From the NCBI GenBank assembly GCA_902798545.1, contig CADBWQ010000015.1:1-60907 (forward strand): 60,907 nucleotides of DNA, written 5' to 3'. The DNA is from Oscillospiraceae bacterium (GTDB taxonomy: Bacteria; Bacillota; Clostridia; Oscillospirales; Oscillospiraceae). Below the pieces are notes generated by a model that searched no databases, had not been told where the DNA came from, and was given only the letters and a program-made list of their open reading frames with translations. This document shows, in pieces, positions 24,117-32,109 of this stretch; within the stretch, counting starts at the first letter, position 1; the number at the start of each line of letters is the position of its first letter. The position numbers and the translations under genes are program-made.

Positions 24117-24770
24117 ATGAAAAAACTCTTAGCCGTCCTGCTCGCAGTCATGATGCTCTCCGGCATCGCCGTCTCTGCCTTTGCCGTCGACAGCCCCACT
24201 CAGGACACCTCCGGCGCTCCCGCGGTTGAGGAAGCTGCTCCTGCCGTTGCCGCTCCCGCCGAGGAGGAAGATGCCGCCACGCCCGAAGAGATCGCCGACG
24301 CCGAAGCCACCGAGGAAGAGGCCGTTGAGGCACTCGGCGAAGTGACCGCCGAATCCGAGGACGCCGCCGAGGGCGAGGATGCCGTCATTGTCGGTCTTGG
24401 CAGCCTGCCTGAGGAAGCCACCCCGAAGATGGAAGAGGACTATGTCGCCATCGTCGATAACCTGGTCGCCGCGAAGAAGGACCTGGCCGAGAAGAAAGAG
24501 GCCGCCATCCCCGCCGCTGTTGTTGAGGCTCAGCCCGCCGGTGTCACCCTGACCGCCAGCCAGCCCTTCCGTGCTGTTGCCAGCGTCTACCCCGCCACCA
24601 TCACCATCGCCGTTGAGAATCCTGCCGACTTTGCCGGCATGATGGCCTTTGTGAACGGCGAGTGGGTCATGATCCACACCGTCGTCGACGAAGAGGCGGG
24701 CACGGTCACCTTCGTTCTGGACCAGCCCTCTGTTCTGAGCATCATCACTGCCGTTGTCGAGGCAGCCTGA
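24117..24770 (+). CDS. Secreted acidic protein of unknown function
   Basis: 217 residues from ATG 24117 (GGAAGGAAG upstream; the earlier start at 24090 would precede the ribosome site). Signal peptide MKKLLAVLLAVMMLSGIAVS with cleavage near AFA-VD, a very acidic Ala/Glu-rich segment (about 30-100), then a small beta-rich domain (about 145-217: ASVYPATITIAVENPADF, GEWVMIHTVVDEEAGTVTF, LDQPSVLSIIT) resembling short surface-protein modules that follow VENP-like turns. No lipobox, no LPxTG. It sits between the sortase-fold protein and the LCP ligase, so a role in the exopolysaccharide envelope is likely but unproven. Confidence 0.65.
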   Translation: MKKLLAVLLAVMMLSGIAVSAFAVDSPTQDTSGAPAVEEAAPAVAAPAEEEDAATPEEIADAEATEEEAVEALGEVTAESEDAAEGEDAVIVGLGSLPEEATPKMEEDYVAIVDNLVAAKKDLAEKKEAAIPAAVVEAQPAGVTLTASQPFRAVASVYPATITIAVENPADFAGMMAFVNGEWVMIHTVVDEEAGTVTFVLDQPSVLSIITAVVEAA

Positions 24771-24780
24771 TCTCTGAACT

Positions 24781-25803
24781 TTGCGCAGACATAAGAGACA
24801 TACCGGCAGGTCTGCCGCGTTCATCGCCCTGCTTGCGGCGGTGATCGCGGCGGGCCTGTTCGGCTTATACCGCTGGGAGCAGCAGGACCGTGCGCGGGAG
24901 GCGGAGCAGATCGCCGCCCGCAGCATTGACACGCTCCCGCAGGAGCTGGAGGTCTACTATCAGGGGCGCTGGTACCGCCTGCGCGACCGGGTCGAGACTG
25001 TCCTGATCATGGGCCTGGACAAGTTCTCTGAGCGGATCGACACCGTCAGCGAGGGGGACCTCCTGAATGACCTGCAATCCGACTTTCTGATGCTGCTGGT
25101 CATCGACCCGGCGGATCAGAGCGCCACCGCGCTCCAGCTCAACCGCGACACCATGGCCGAGATCCGTCGCCTTGGCTACGGCGGAATCAAAACCGGCCTC
25201 ATCACCCAGCAGCTCGCCCTCTCCCATACCTATGGCAGCGGGGGCAAGGACAGCTGCCGCAACACCGTGCAGGCGGTCTCGCGCCTGCTGTATGACGTCC
25301 CCCTGGACCACTACTACGCCGTGACCATGGACGCCATTCCGGTCCTGAACGACCTTGTGGGCGGAATCACGGTGCATGTGGACGACGATCTCACCGCGGC
25401 GGACCCGGTCCTGGTCCAGGGGACGGATGTGACCCTCCACGGCGACCAGGCGCTGCACTTCGTGCGGGCGAGAATCAACGTCACCGACGGCACAAATCTC
25501 AGCCGTATGAAACGCCAGCGCGTGTATATGAACGCCCTGTACGACCGGCTGAATGAGAAGCTCCGCGCCGGCGACCGCTTTGCCCTGACCCTGGCCGACA
25601 CCCTGGAGGAGTACGCGGTTTCAGACCTCATCACGGATGAACTGGCCCAGCTGGCTGACCGTCTGAAGGGCTATACCTTCAAGGGCATCGAGACCGTCCC
25701 CGGCGAAGCCCGCATGGGCGCGCGCCATGTCGAGTTCTATCCGGACGAGGAGGCCCTGCGGGAGACCGTGATCCGCCTCTTCTTCGAGCCGAAAGCGGCG
25801 TGA
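24781..25803 (+). CDS. LytR-CpsA-Psr (LCP) family glycopolymer ligase
   Basis: 340 residues: one N-terminal membrane helix (FIALLAAVIAAGLFGLY) and an LCP domain with VLIMGLDKFSERIDT, SDFLMLLVIDPADQSATALQLNRDTM (the Arg/Asp pair binding pyrophosphate), YGSGGKDSCRNTVQAVSRLL, VGGITVHVDDDL and LHGDQALHFVRARINV. LCP enzymes transfer lipid-linked glycopolymers to peptidoglycan. The only start preserving the helix is TTG 24781, 10 nt after the upstream stop and without a clear Shine-Dalgarno, suggesting coupling. It closes the exopolysaccharide operon. Confidence 0.86.
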   Translation: MRRHKRHTGRSAAFIALLAAVIAAGLFGLYRWEQQDRAREAEQIAARSIDTLPQELEVYYQGRWYRLRDRVETVLIMGLDKFSERIDTVSEGDLLNDLQSDFLMLLVIDPADQSATALQLNRDTMAEIRRLGYGGIKTGLITQQLALSHTYGSGGKDSCRNTVQAVSRLLYDVPLDHYYAVTMDAIPVLNDLVGGITVHVDDDLTAADPVLVQGTDVTLHGDQALHFVRARINVTDGTNLSRMKRQRVYMNALYDRLNEKLRAGDRFALTLADTLEEYAVSDLITDELAQLADRLKGYTFKGIETVPGEARMGARHVEFYPDEEALRETVIRLFFEPKAA

Positions 25804-25816
25804 GAGCAGATGACGT

Positions 25817-26392
25817 TCAGAAGAGCTGCATCTGCAGATAGGCCGCGTCCAGGGCGTCCTGGGTGATCCCGAGGTAACGCCGTGTGACGGCGAAGCTTGT
25901 GTGGTTGTAGATCTGCATGATGATCTCCGGGCGGATCCGCGCCCGGGACCACGCGTTGTATCCCCAGGTCTTCCGAAGGCTGTGGCACCCGATGTGACCC
26001 GTCAGCCCGAGCGCGGACACGGCGCTCTTGATGATCCGCCAGGCCTGGACCCGGCTGATGGGCTTTTCCTCCCGCCGATGATTGGAGAAGAGATACTCCC
26101 CCTCGCGGCGCGGAAAGAAGAGGGCCAGGGCCCGCAGCGCCTCGCGGTTCAGGGCGATGATCCGCGTCTTGCCGGTTTTGCGCTCGGTGACCGTAAGGCG
26201 GTCCCGCAGGCATCCGTGCTCAAAGTCGTACACATCCGCCCAGCGCAGGCGCAGAAGGTCGCTGACCCGCAGGGCGGTGTGGGCGCCCAGCACGACAAAG
26301 GTGTAGTTCCGCAGCTCGCCGCGCTTCAGAAAGAAGTTCGCCAGAGCCTTGAGCTCCCGCCTGCTGCGGATCGGATCGGTGGCAAAAGACAT
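25817..26392 (-). CDS. Small tyrosine recombinase (FimB/FimE-sized)
   Basis: 191 residues consisting of a catalytic domain only. The catalytic set is complete: R42 ([14 protein letters not shown]), K72 (TERKTGKTR), H137-x-x-R140 (CHSLRKTW), H164 (YNHTSF) and Y173 (TRRYLG). Lacking the N-terminal core-binding domain of phage integrases, it resembles invertases of the FimB type that flip promoters for surface structures. It converges on the LCP gene (13 nt apart). AAGGAG lies about 10 nt before the ATG; a promoter is at 26491-26520. DNA target not identified with certainty. Confidence 0.85.
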   Translation of the reverse strand: MSFATDPIRSRRELKALANFFLKRGELRNYTFVVLGAHTALRVSDLLRLRWADVYDFEHGCLRDRLTVTERKTGKTRIIALNREALRALALFFPRREGEYLFSNHRREEKPISRVQAWRIIKSAVSALGLTGHIGCHSLRKTWGYNAWSRARIRPEIIMQIYNHTSFAVTRRYLGITQDALDAAYLQMQLF

Positions 26393-26464
26393 AAAAAATA
26401 CACTCCTTCACGTTAAGATGGCGTTAAGAACCACGCGTCTACGTGAATGAATGTAACACATTAA

Positions 26465-26520
26465 CCAGACAGTTTCTGTCCGGATTAAAAATTATATCAT
26501 AACTGCCGGTTTCTTTGCAA
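26465..26520 (-). promoter_or_regulatory. Recombinase promoter with operator-like inverted repeat
   Basis: Minus strand TTGCAA (26520-26515), 18-bp spacer, TATAAT (26496-26491). Immediately downstream, CCAGACAG-ttt-CTGTCCGG (26465-26483) forms a near-perfect inverted repeat at about +2 to +20, a position suited to autorepression. Confidence 0.65.
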
Positions 26521-26594
26521 GATTTTTGACCCGATTGCAAATAACCTACGGGCATATTTAATCGCAGAAAACAAGTAAATATCGATGATTTCCC

Positions 26595-26647
26595 AAATCC
26601 CCGATGTAACGGAATGGTTAATCCGTTACATCGGGGATTTTTTTTGT
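26595..26647 (+). terminator. Leader terminator upstream of the helicase gene
   Basis: Perfect 19-bp inverted repeat (26595-26613/26622-26640) around an 8-nt centre (ATGGTTAA), followed by eight T. It lies 17 nt before the helicase start and downstream of plausible plus-strand promoter elements (TTGCAA at 26535, TTTAAT near 26557), so it would end transcripts before the gene unless disrupted. Confidence 0.75.
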
Positions 26648-26663
26648 TTTTGGGGGTCCTGGG

Positions 26664-29654
26664 GTGAGCGAAATTCTTTTTCCGCACAACAGTGCAGCTT
26701 ACAGGAAAGTCCTCACCATGCTGGAAGAGAGCGGCAAGGCCTGCGTCATCCATCCGACCGGAACGGGGAAGAGCTTCATCGGCTTCCAGTACGCCGCGGA
26801 TCATCCGGACGAACGAATCCTGTGGCTGGCCCCGTCCCAGTACATTTTCACGACCCAGCTGGAAAACTGGAAACGGGCCTGTGCTTCCGCAGATGCCATG
26901 CAAGCGGGCAACCGGACGGAGTCCGGCTCCTGGCGAGTCGCAGGAGGTAACGACCCCGGCAATATCTCCTTCCTCACCTACGCCAAGCTCTCGATCCTGA
27001 CACCCGACGAGCTCGCCGGACTGCGGCCCGCGGTGATCCTCGCGGACGAAATGCACCGCACCGGCGCCAGCGTCTGGGGTGAGGGCTTCCGCCGCCTCCG
27101 GGAGCGCTTCCCCGAGGCCCGGCTCATCGGTCTGACCGCCACGAACATCCGGTACCTCGACGGACAGCGCGACATGGCCCAAGAGCTTTTTGACGGACAG
27201 GTCGCCTCGGAGATGAGCCTCGGCGAGGCCATTGTCCGGGGAATCCTGCCGGCACCGAAGTATGTGCTCTCGATCTTCAGGTACAAGGACGATCTCGCAA
27301 AGTACGAGCTGCGGGCCAGGCGCACGAAAAACAGGGCGACCAGGGACGCGGCCGAAGAGATCATCGAGAAGCTGCGGAGGGCGCTGGAAAACGCCGTCGG
27401 CATGGATCAGCTTTTTGCAAAGCACATGACGGACCGGGCGGGGAAGTACCTCGTCTTCTGCGCGAATTACGAGCACATGACCGAGATGATCCAGACCGGA
27501 AAGGACTGGTTCCACCTTGTGGATGCGCATCCGCATGTCTATTCCGCCTACGCCGATGACCCCGCGACGTCCAGGGCCTTCGCGGACTTCAAGGCGGACA
27601 GAAGCGACCACCTCAAGCTCCTCTACTGCATCGACATGCTGAACGAAGGGGTGCATGTGGACGATGTCTCCGGCGTCATCCTCCTGCGCCCGACCGTCAG
27701 CCCCATTGTCTATAAACAGCAGATCGGCAGGGCCCTGTCCTCCTCTTCGGGCAAGACCCCGGTTATTTTTGACATCGTTCTCAACATTGAAAACCTCTAT
27801 TCCGTCGGCAGCATCGAAGAGGAGATGGAGGCGGCGACGGTATACTACCGCGACCTCGGCCAGGGCGAGGAGCTGACGGACTCGTTTGAGATCATCGACG
27901 AAGTGCACGACTGTCTCGAGCTCTTCGACCGCCTCAACGACACGCTGACGGCCTCCTGGGACCTGATGTACGAGTGCGCCCGGAAGTATTGGGAGGAGAA
28001 CGGCGACCTGGATGTACCGAAACGCTATGTAACCGCGGAGGGCTACTCCCTGGGTCCGTGGCTGGACCGGCAAAGAAGGGTCTGCAGCGGGAAAACGGCC
28101 GGAATCCTCACCCCCGGACAGATCGCGAAGCTGGACGCGCTGGGCATGCGCTGGAAGAGCGTGTCCGAGCTCTCCTGGGAACGGTATTACGCCGCGGCGA
28201 AGGCGTACCGCGACGCCCACGGCGACCTTCTGGTGAAGATCGACTATGTTTCCCCGGACGGCCTCGCCCTCGGCAGCTGGATCGCAAACCTCCGTGCCCA
28301 GCGGAAGGCGGGCATCCGGAGCGGGTATCTGACGGAGGAGCGGGTGGCGGCCCTGGACGCCCTTGGCATGACCTGGAACGTGCCGGACTATTACTTCGAG
28401 ACAAACTACGCCGCCGCCGTCGCCTGGCACCGGCAGCACGGCGATCTGGACGTGCCCCAGAGCTATGTCAATGAAGACGGCATCCGTCTGGGCGCATGGA
28501 TATCCGGCATCCGCCAGAGAAGGCGGACGGGCAGACTCTCCTTCTCCCCGGATCAGATCGCGCGCCTGGATGAACTGGGCATGATCTGGACCGACCGGTA
28601 CGGCATGCGCTGGGAGCAGGGCTTTGAACACGCCCGCGCCTATGCCGCCGTGAACGGCAGCCTGCTGGTCCCGCCCTCCTGGGTGTGTCCGGACGGCTTC
28701 AGGCTGGGCGACTGGGTGTCGAACCAGAGGGAAAAATACCGCGCCGGCACCATGAAGCCCGAGCGGCGCGACAGACTGGAAGCAATCGGCATGGTGTGGG
28801 AGCTCCCCGACCCATGGGAACTGCGCTTCCGGCTGGCGGAGCAGTATTACCGCGAGCACGGGAATCTCCGCATGCCCGCCGACTGGACCGTGGAGGGAAT
28901 CTGGCTCGGCAGATGGCTGGACGAACAGCGCCTGATCCGGGAGGGAAAACGGAAGGGCAAACAGCTGAGCCCGGAACAGATCCGGCGCCTGGAATCGATC
29001 GGAATGACCTGGACAAACCGGGTGGACGCCGCCTGGGAGGAAACCCTGGAAGAGGCAAAGGCCTGTCTGAAACAGTACGGGGATATCCCGTCGGATGCCG
29101 TCAGCCGTCGGGGCTATCATCTCCGGAAGTGGCTGGTGGATAACAGGCGGAAGGCCGCAAAGGGGCAGCTGAGCCCCGAACGCGCCGCGGGAATCCGCGC
29201 GCTCATGCTGCCCGAAAAGGGGGAGAACCGCTGGCTGGAAGCAGCGGCGGCGTACCGGGAAGCGCACGGGGATCTGGACGTGCCGGCAAAGTACATCACC
29301 CCGGACGGCCGGCGGCTTGGCCTCTGGATCCAGAACACGCGCCGCGACGGCCGCGAAAAACTGAGCCGGGAAGACGCCGAGCGACTCGATGCCCTCGGCA
29401 TGATCTGGGGAAACCGCTTCGACGCCGCGTGGGAGCGGGCCCTTCGGGCACTGGAGGAGTATGTTTCCGCGCATGGGAACGGGAAACTGCCCTTCCGGTA
29501 TACCACCGCGGACGGCTTCGGCCTGGAGCGCTGGCTGTACGAACAGCGGAAGGCCGCCGTGAAAGGAAAACTGCGGCAGGACCGGCTGGAAAAACTGGAG
29601 CGGGTCGTGCCCGGCTGGCAGAACCAGTATATCGAGCGGGCACAGAACCCGTAA
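26664..29654 (+). CDS. SF2 helicase with eight C-terminal helicase-associated (HA) repeats
   Basis: 996 residues. The N-terminal third is a DEAD/DEAH-like helicase: Walker A PTGTGKS (31-37), DEMH (128-131), motif III-like LIGLTATNIRY, and C-terminal lobe motifs LLYCIDMLNEGVHVDDVSG and QQIGRALS. From about residue 432 to the end run eight ~65-residue HA domains (PF03457), each with W-x-x-x-(Y/F)...HGDL-V...(G)..LG-W....R....L...R...L..LGM-W; repeats 6 and 8 are the most diverged. HA domains are thought to bind nucleic acid. The start is GTG 26664 after a G-rich site. The neighbours are the divergent tyrosine recombinase and exopolysaccharide genes. Role unknown. Confidence 0.82.
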   Translation: MSEILFPHNSAAYRKVLTMLEESGKACVIHPTGTGKSFIGFQYAADHPDERILWLAPSQYIFTTQLENWKRACASADAMQAGNRTESGSWRVAGGNDPGNISFLTYAKLSILTPDELAGLRPAVILADEMHRTGASVWGEGFRRLRERFPEARLIGLTATNIRYLDGQRDMAQELFDGQVASEMSLGEAIVRGILPAPKYVLSIFRYKDDLAKYELRARRTKNRATRDAAEEIIEKLRRALENAVGMDQLFAKHMTDRAGKYLVFCANYEHMTEMIQTGKDWFHLVDAHPHVYSAYADDPATSRAFADFKADRSDHLKLLYCIDMLNEGVHVDDVSGVILLRPTVSPIVYKQQIGRALSSSSGKTPVIFDIVLNIENLYSVGSIEEEMEAATVYYRDLGQGEELTDSFEIIDEVHDCLELFDRLNDTLTASWDLMYECARKYWEENGDLDVPKRYVTAEGYSLGPWLDRQRRVCSGKTAGILTPGQIAKLDALGMRWKSVSELSWERYYAAAKAYRDAHGDLLVKIDYVSPDGLALGSWIANLRAQRKAGIRSGYLTEERVAALDALGMTWNVPDYYFETNYAAAVAWHRQHGDLDVPQSYVNEDGIRLGAWISGIRQRRRTGRLSFSPDQIARLDELGMIWTDRYGMRWEQGFEHARAYAAVNGSLLVPPSWVCPDGFRLGDWVSNQREKYRAGTMKPERRDRLEAIGMVWELPDPWELRFRLAEQYYREHGNLRMPADWTVEGIWLGRWLDEQRLIREGKRKGKQLSPEQIRRLESIGMTWTNRVDAAWEETLEEAKACLKQYGDIPSDAVSRRGYHLRKWLVDNRRKAAKGQLSPERAAGIRALMLPEKGENRWLEAAAAYREAHGDLDVPAKYITPDGRRLGLWIQNTRRDGREKLSREDAERLDALGMIWGNRFDAAWERALRALEEYVSAHGNGKLPFRYTTADGFGLERWLYEQRKAAVKGKLRQDRLEKLERVVPGWQNQYIERAQNP

Positions 29655-29691
29655 GGAATGAACAAACCACAGAAGAAGGGAGGCGTCAGTC

Positions 29692-29808
29692 GTGTATAAA
29701 AGAAGCAATCAGAACTGGGTAAAACATCTCGACTTCATCGTACTCGATGCGGCCACCCTTTTACTATTCTGTGATCATATTTCCCCGATTGCTTTCCATA
29801 GCTGTTAG
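29692..29808 (+). pseudogene. Truncated N-terminus of an exopolysaccharide sugar transferase
   Basis: A GTG preceded by GGGAGG opens a 38-codon frame beginning VYKRSNQNWVKHLDFIVLDA, the typical first residues of Gram-positive polyprenyl glycosylphosphotransferases, up to the first hydrophobic helix. After ATLLL the sequence departs from the family and hits TAG at 29806. The remaining ~430 residues are absent. The ribosome site shares 17 nt with the end of the wzz gene. Interpreted as a deletion remnant. Confidence 0.7.
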
Positions 29809-29826
29809 GCGAAGGAGGAGTACCAG

Positions 29827-32109
29827 ATGCTTGTCTGGTGGAAAATTGTACTTGCTGCAATCATAGCATTTTTAATTTCATATGTTGCTACTCCTGTGGT
29901 TAAGAGCTTAGCGGAAAAAACACATACCGTGGATATTCCGGCGGATTATCGACGGGTTCATGATCATCCGATACCCTTGCTCGGCGGACTTGCAATCTGG
30001 CTGGCATTTGTTATATCCGTACTGATACTGGTCCCTCTTAATCGACAGGTGATTGGCCTGCTTGCCGGTGCAAGCCTGATTATGCTGATGGGTGCCGTGG
30101 ATGACAGGTATAATCTCAGCCCGTGGATAAAGCTCTTTGTGCAGATCCTTGCCGCGGGTATCGTCATCTACAGCGGTATTTACATCAGGAATCTTTCTTT
30201 CATCGGCGAGGGTGAATCGGGTTTCGGTGTTCAGCTTGGCTGGCTCTCTGTTCCTGTAACGATTATCTGGATCGTCATATGTACCAATGCAGTGAATTTG
30301 ATTGATGGTCTGGATGGCCTTGCTGTGGGCATTACTGCGATTTCTGCGACAACGCTTTTGATCGCGAACCTGATGCTCCCCTCATCGTTCTGGTATGTAC
30401 CCATTCTGATTGCGGCCATTCTTGGTGCATGCATCGGGTTTCTCCCGTATAATCTTCATCCTGCGAAGATTTTTATGGGGGATACCGGGTCTCAGCTTCT
30501 TGGATTTCTTCTTTCTGCGGTTTCCATTCTGAGCCTTACCAAGTTCCATGCGCTGGTACCATTTGTCGTTCCTATTCTGGCGCTTGCCCTGCCTTTGGGC
30601 GATACTGCCTTCGCGGTTGCCCGCAGGATCGTCAAAAAACGCAGTATATTTAATGCGGACAGCGGACATATCCATCACCGCCTGCTTGCCACAGGTATGA
30701 GCCAGAGACAGGTTGTTGCCGTGCTGTATGTGGTTACTGTCTTTTTCTGCTTTGTCTCTTTGCTCGTGATCCGTCCCGGGGATCAGCTGATTCGTTTTAT
30801 TCTGATTGTCTTCGTGCTTGTGGTTGCCTTCCTCGCGCAGTTTATGTTTTTCCCGATCAAGACCAAGGAGGAGGATGGGGAAAAAGCTGCGACAGGGGTG
30901 AAGAAGCATATCCTTGTTGTCTCTCAGTATTACTATCCCGAGAACTTCCGCATCAATGACATGACCTGCGAATGGGTGAACCGTGGATACAAGGTGACCG
31001 TTCTGACCGGTGTACCGAACTATCCTGTCGGTGAGTTCTTCCCCGGCTATTCCTGGACAAAGAAACGGCATGAAGTTTGGAACGGTGTTGAGATCCTCCG
31101 TATTCCGGTGGTGCCCCGCGGCCATGGCCCCATTGGCATGGTACTGAATTACTTTTCTTTTGTTGTGACTGGCTGGATCTGGAACTGGGTGACCGAGGTC
31201 GATGCTGATCTCGTGTTCAGTTTTGAGACCAGTCCCATGACCCAGGTGAAGGTGGGCTGCCGTTATGCGAAGCGGCACCATGTTCCTCATTATGCTTATA
31301 TTCAGGATCTCTGGCCAGAGAATGTGGAAGTCGTAACCGGCATCCACAGCAAGCTTGTTATTAAGCCGATCGACCGTATGGTTGACCAGATATATAAGGA
31401 TGTGGATGAGATCTATGCCACATCTCCAAGCTTCGTGGAAGCAATCGTGAACCGCAATGTACCTGTTCCGAGAGAAAAGGTTCATTATTGGCCGCAGTAC
31501 GCAGAGGAGTTCTATCGTCCCATCGAAAATGCGGATGTCTTTGAGATACCGAAGGACGACAGCCTGAAAATTGCTTTTACCGGAAACCTCGGCTTTGCCC
31601 AGGGGCTGGATGTCCTGCCGAAGGCTGCGGAATTGCTGAAAGAGGATAATGTGAAATTCGTTATTGTCGGCGGCGGACGCTACCAGGAAAAATTTGAAGA
31701 AGAAATCAGAGAGAGAAAAGTCCAGGATAAGTTCATCCTGATTCCGCGGCAGGCGCCGGAACGGATCCCCGAGATGCTGAGTGCCTGTGATGCCGGGTTT
31801 GTCTCTTTCGCAAAGGATCCTCTTTGGGAAAACACAATTCCCGCTAAACTTCAGACTTATATGGCCTGTGGCAAGGCGATTATTGCCTCTGCTTCCGGCG
31901 AGACGGAGAGAATCATCAGGGAAGCGCAGTGCGGCTTCTGCGCTGAGTGTGGCAACCCAGAAGCGCTGGTGGCTGAAATCCATAAGCTGATGGTCGCGGA
32001 TCGCAGACAGCTGGGAAAGAATGCCCGCGCATATTTCGAAGCGAACTTCACAAAGAAAATGCTGATGGATGAAATGGATGAGTATTTTGCTGCGAGGATT
32101 GAATCATGA
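29827..32109 (+). CDS. Fused WecA/TagO-type phosphoglycosyltransferase and WbuB-like GT4 glycosyltransferase
   Basis: 760 residues in two parts. Residues 1-345: about ten membrane helices with polyprenyl-phosphate HexNAc-1-phosphate transferase motifs (MGAVDDRYNL, NAVNLIDGLDGLA, KIFMGDTGS, GHIHHRLLATGMSQ), which load sugar phosphate onto undecaprenyl phosphate at the inner face. Residues 352-755: a GT4/GT-B glycosyltransferase (ILVVSQYYYPENFRINDM, PHYAYIQDLWPENVE, ITFTGNLGFAQGLD-like segment IAFTGNLGFAQGLD, C-terminal PAKLQTYMACGKAIIASASGE). These are usually separate proteins; the fusion would add the second sugar directly. AGGAGGAG precedes the ATG; 4-nt overlap with the next gene. Visibly AT-richer than the core genes. 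Confidence 0.83.
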   Translation: MLVWWKIVLAAIIAFLISYVATPVVKSLAEKTHTVDIPADYRRVHDHPIPLLGGLAIWLAFVISVLILVPLNRQVIGLLAGASLIMLMGAVDDRYNLSPWIKLFVQILAAGIVIYSGIYIRNLSFIGEGESGFGVQLGWLSVPVTIIWIVICTNAVNLIDGLDGLAVGITAISATTLLIANLMLPSSFWYVPILIAAILGACIGFLPYNLHPAKIFMGDTGSQLLGFLLSAVSILSLTKFHALVPFVVPILALALPLGDTAFAVARRIVKKRSIFNADSGHIHHRLLATGMSQRQVVAVLYVVTVFFCFVSLLVIRPGDQLIRFILIVFVLVVAFLAQFMFFPIKTKEEDGEKAATGVKKHILVVSQYYYPENFRINDMTCEWVNRGYKVTVLTGVPNYPVGEFFPGYSWTKKRHEVWNGVEILRIPVVPRGHGPIGMVLNYFSFVVTGWIWNWVTEVDADLVFSFETSPMTQVKVGCRYAKRHHVPHYAYIQDLWPENVEVVTGIHSKLVIKPIDRMVDQIYKDVDEIYATSPSFVEAIVNRNVPVPREKVHYWPQYAEEFYRPIENADVFEIPKDDSLKIAFTGNLGFAQGLDVLPKAAELLKEDNVKFVIVGGGRYQEKFEEEIRERKVQDKFILIPRQAPERIPEMLSACDAGFVSFAKDPLWENTIPAKLQTYMACGKAIIASASGETERIIREAQCGFCAECGNPEALVAEIHKLMVADRRQLGKNARAYFEANFTKKMLMDEMDEYFAARIES

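Noticed and set aside
26439-29708. 1089-codon antisense frame opposite the HA helicase
   Set aside because: Repetitive only because it mirrors the HA repeats; no ribosome site and no recognisable domain.
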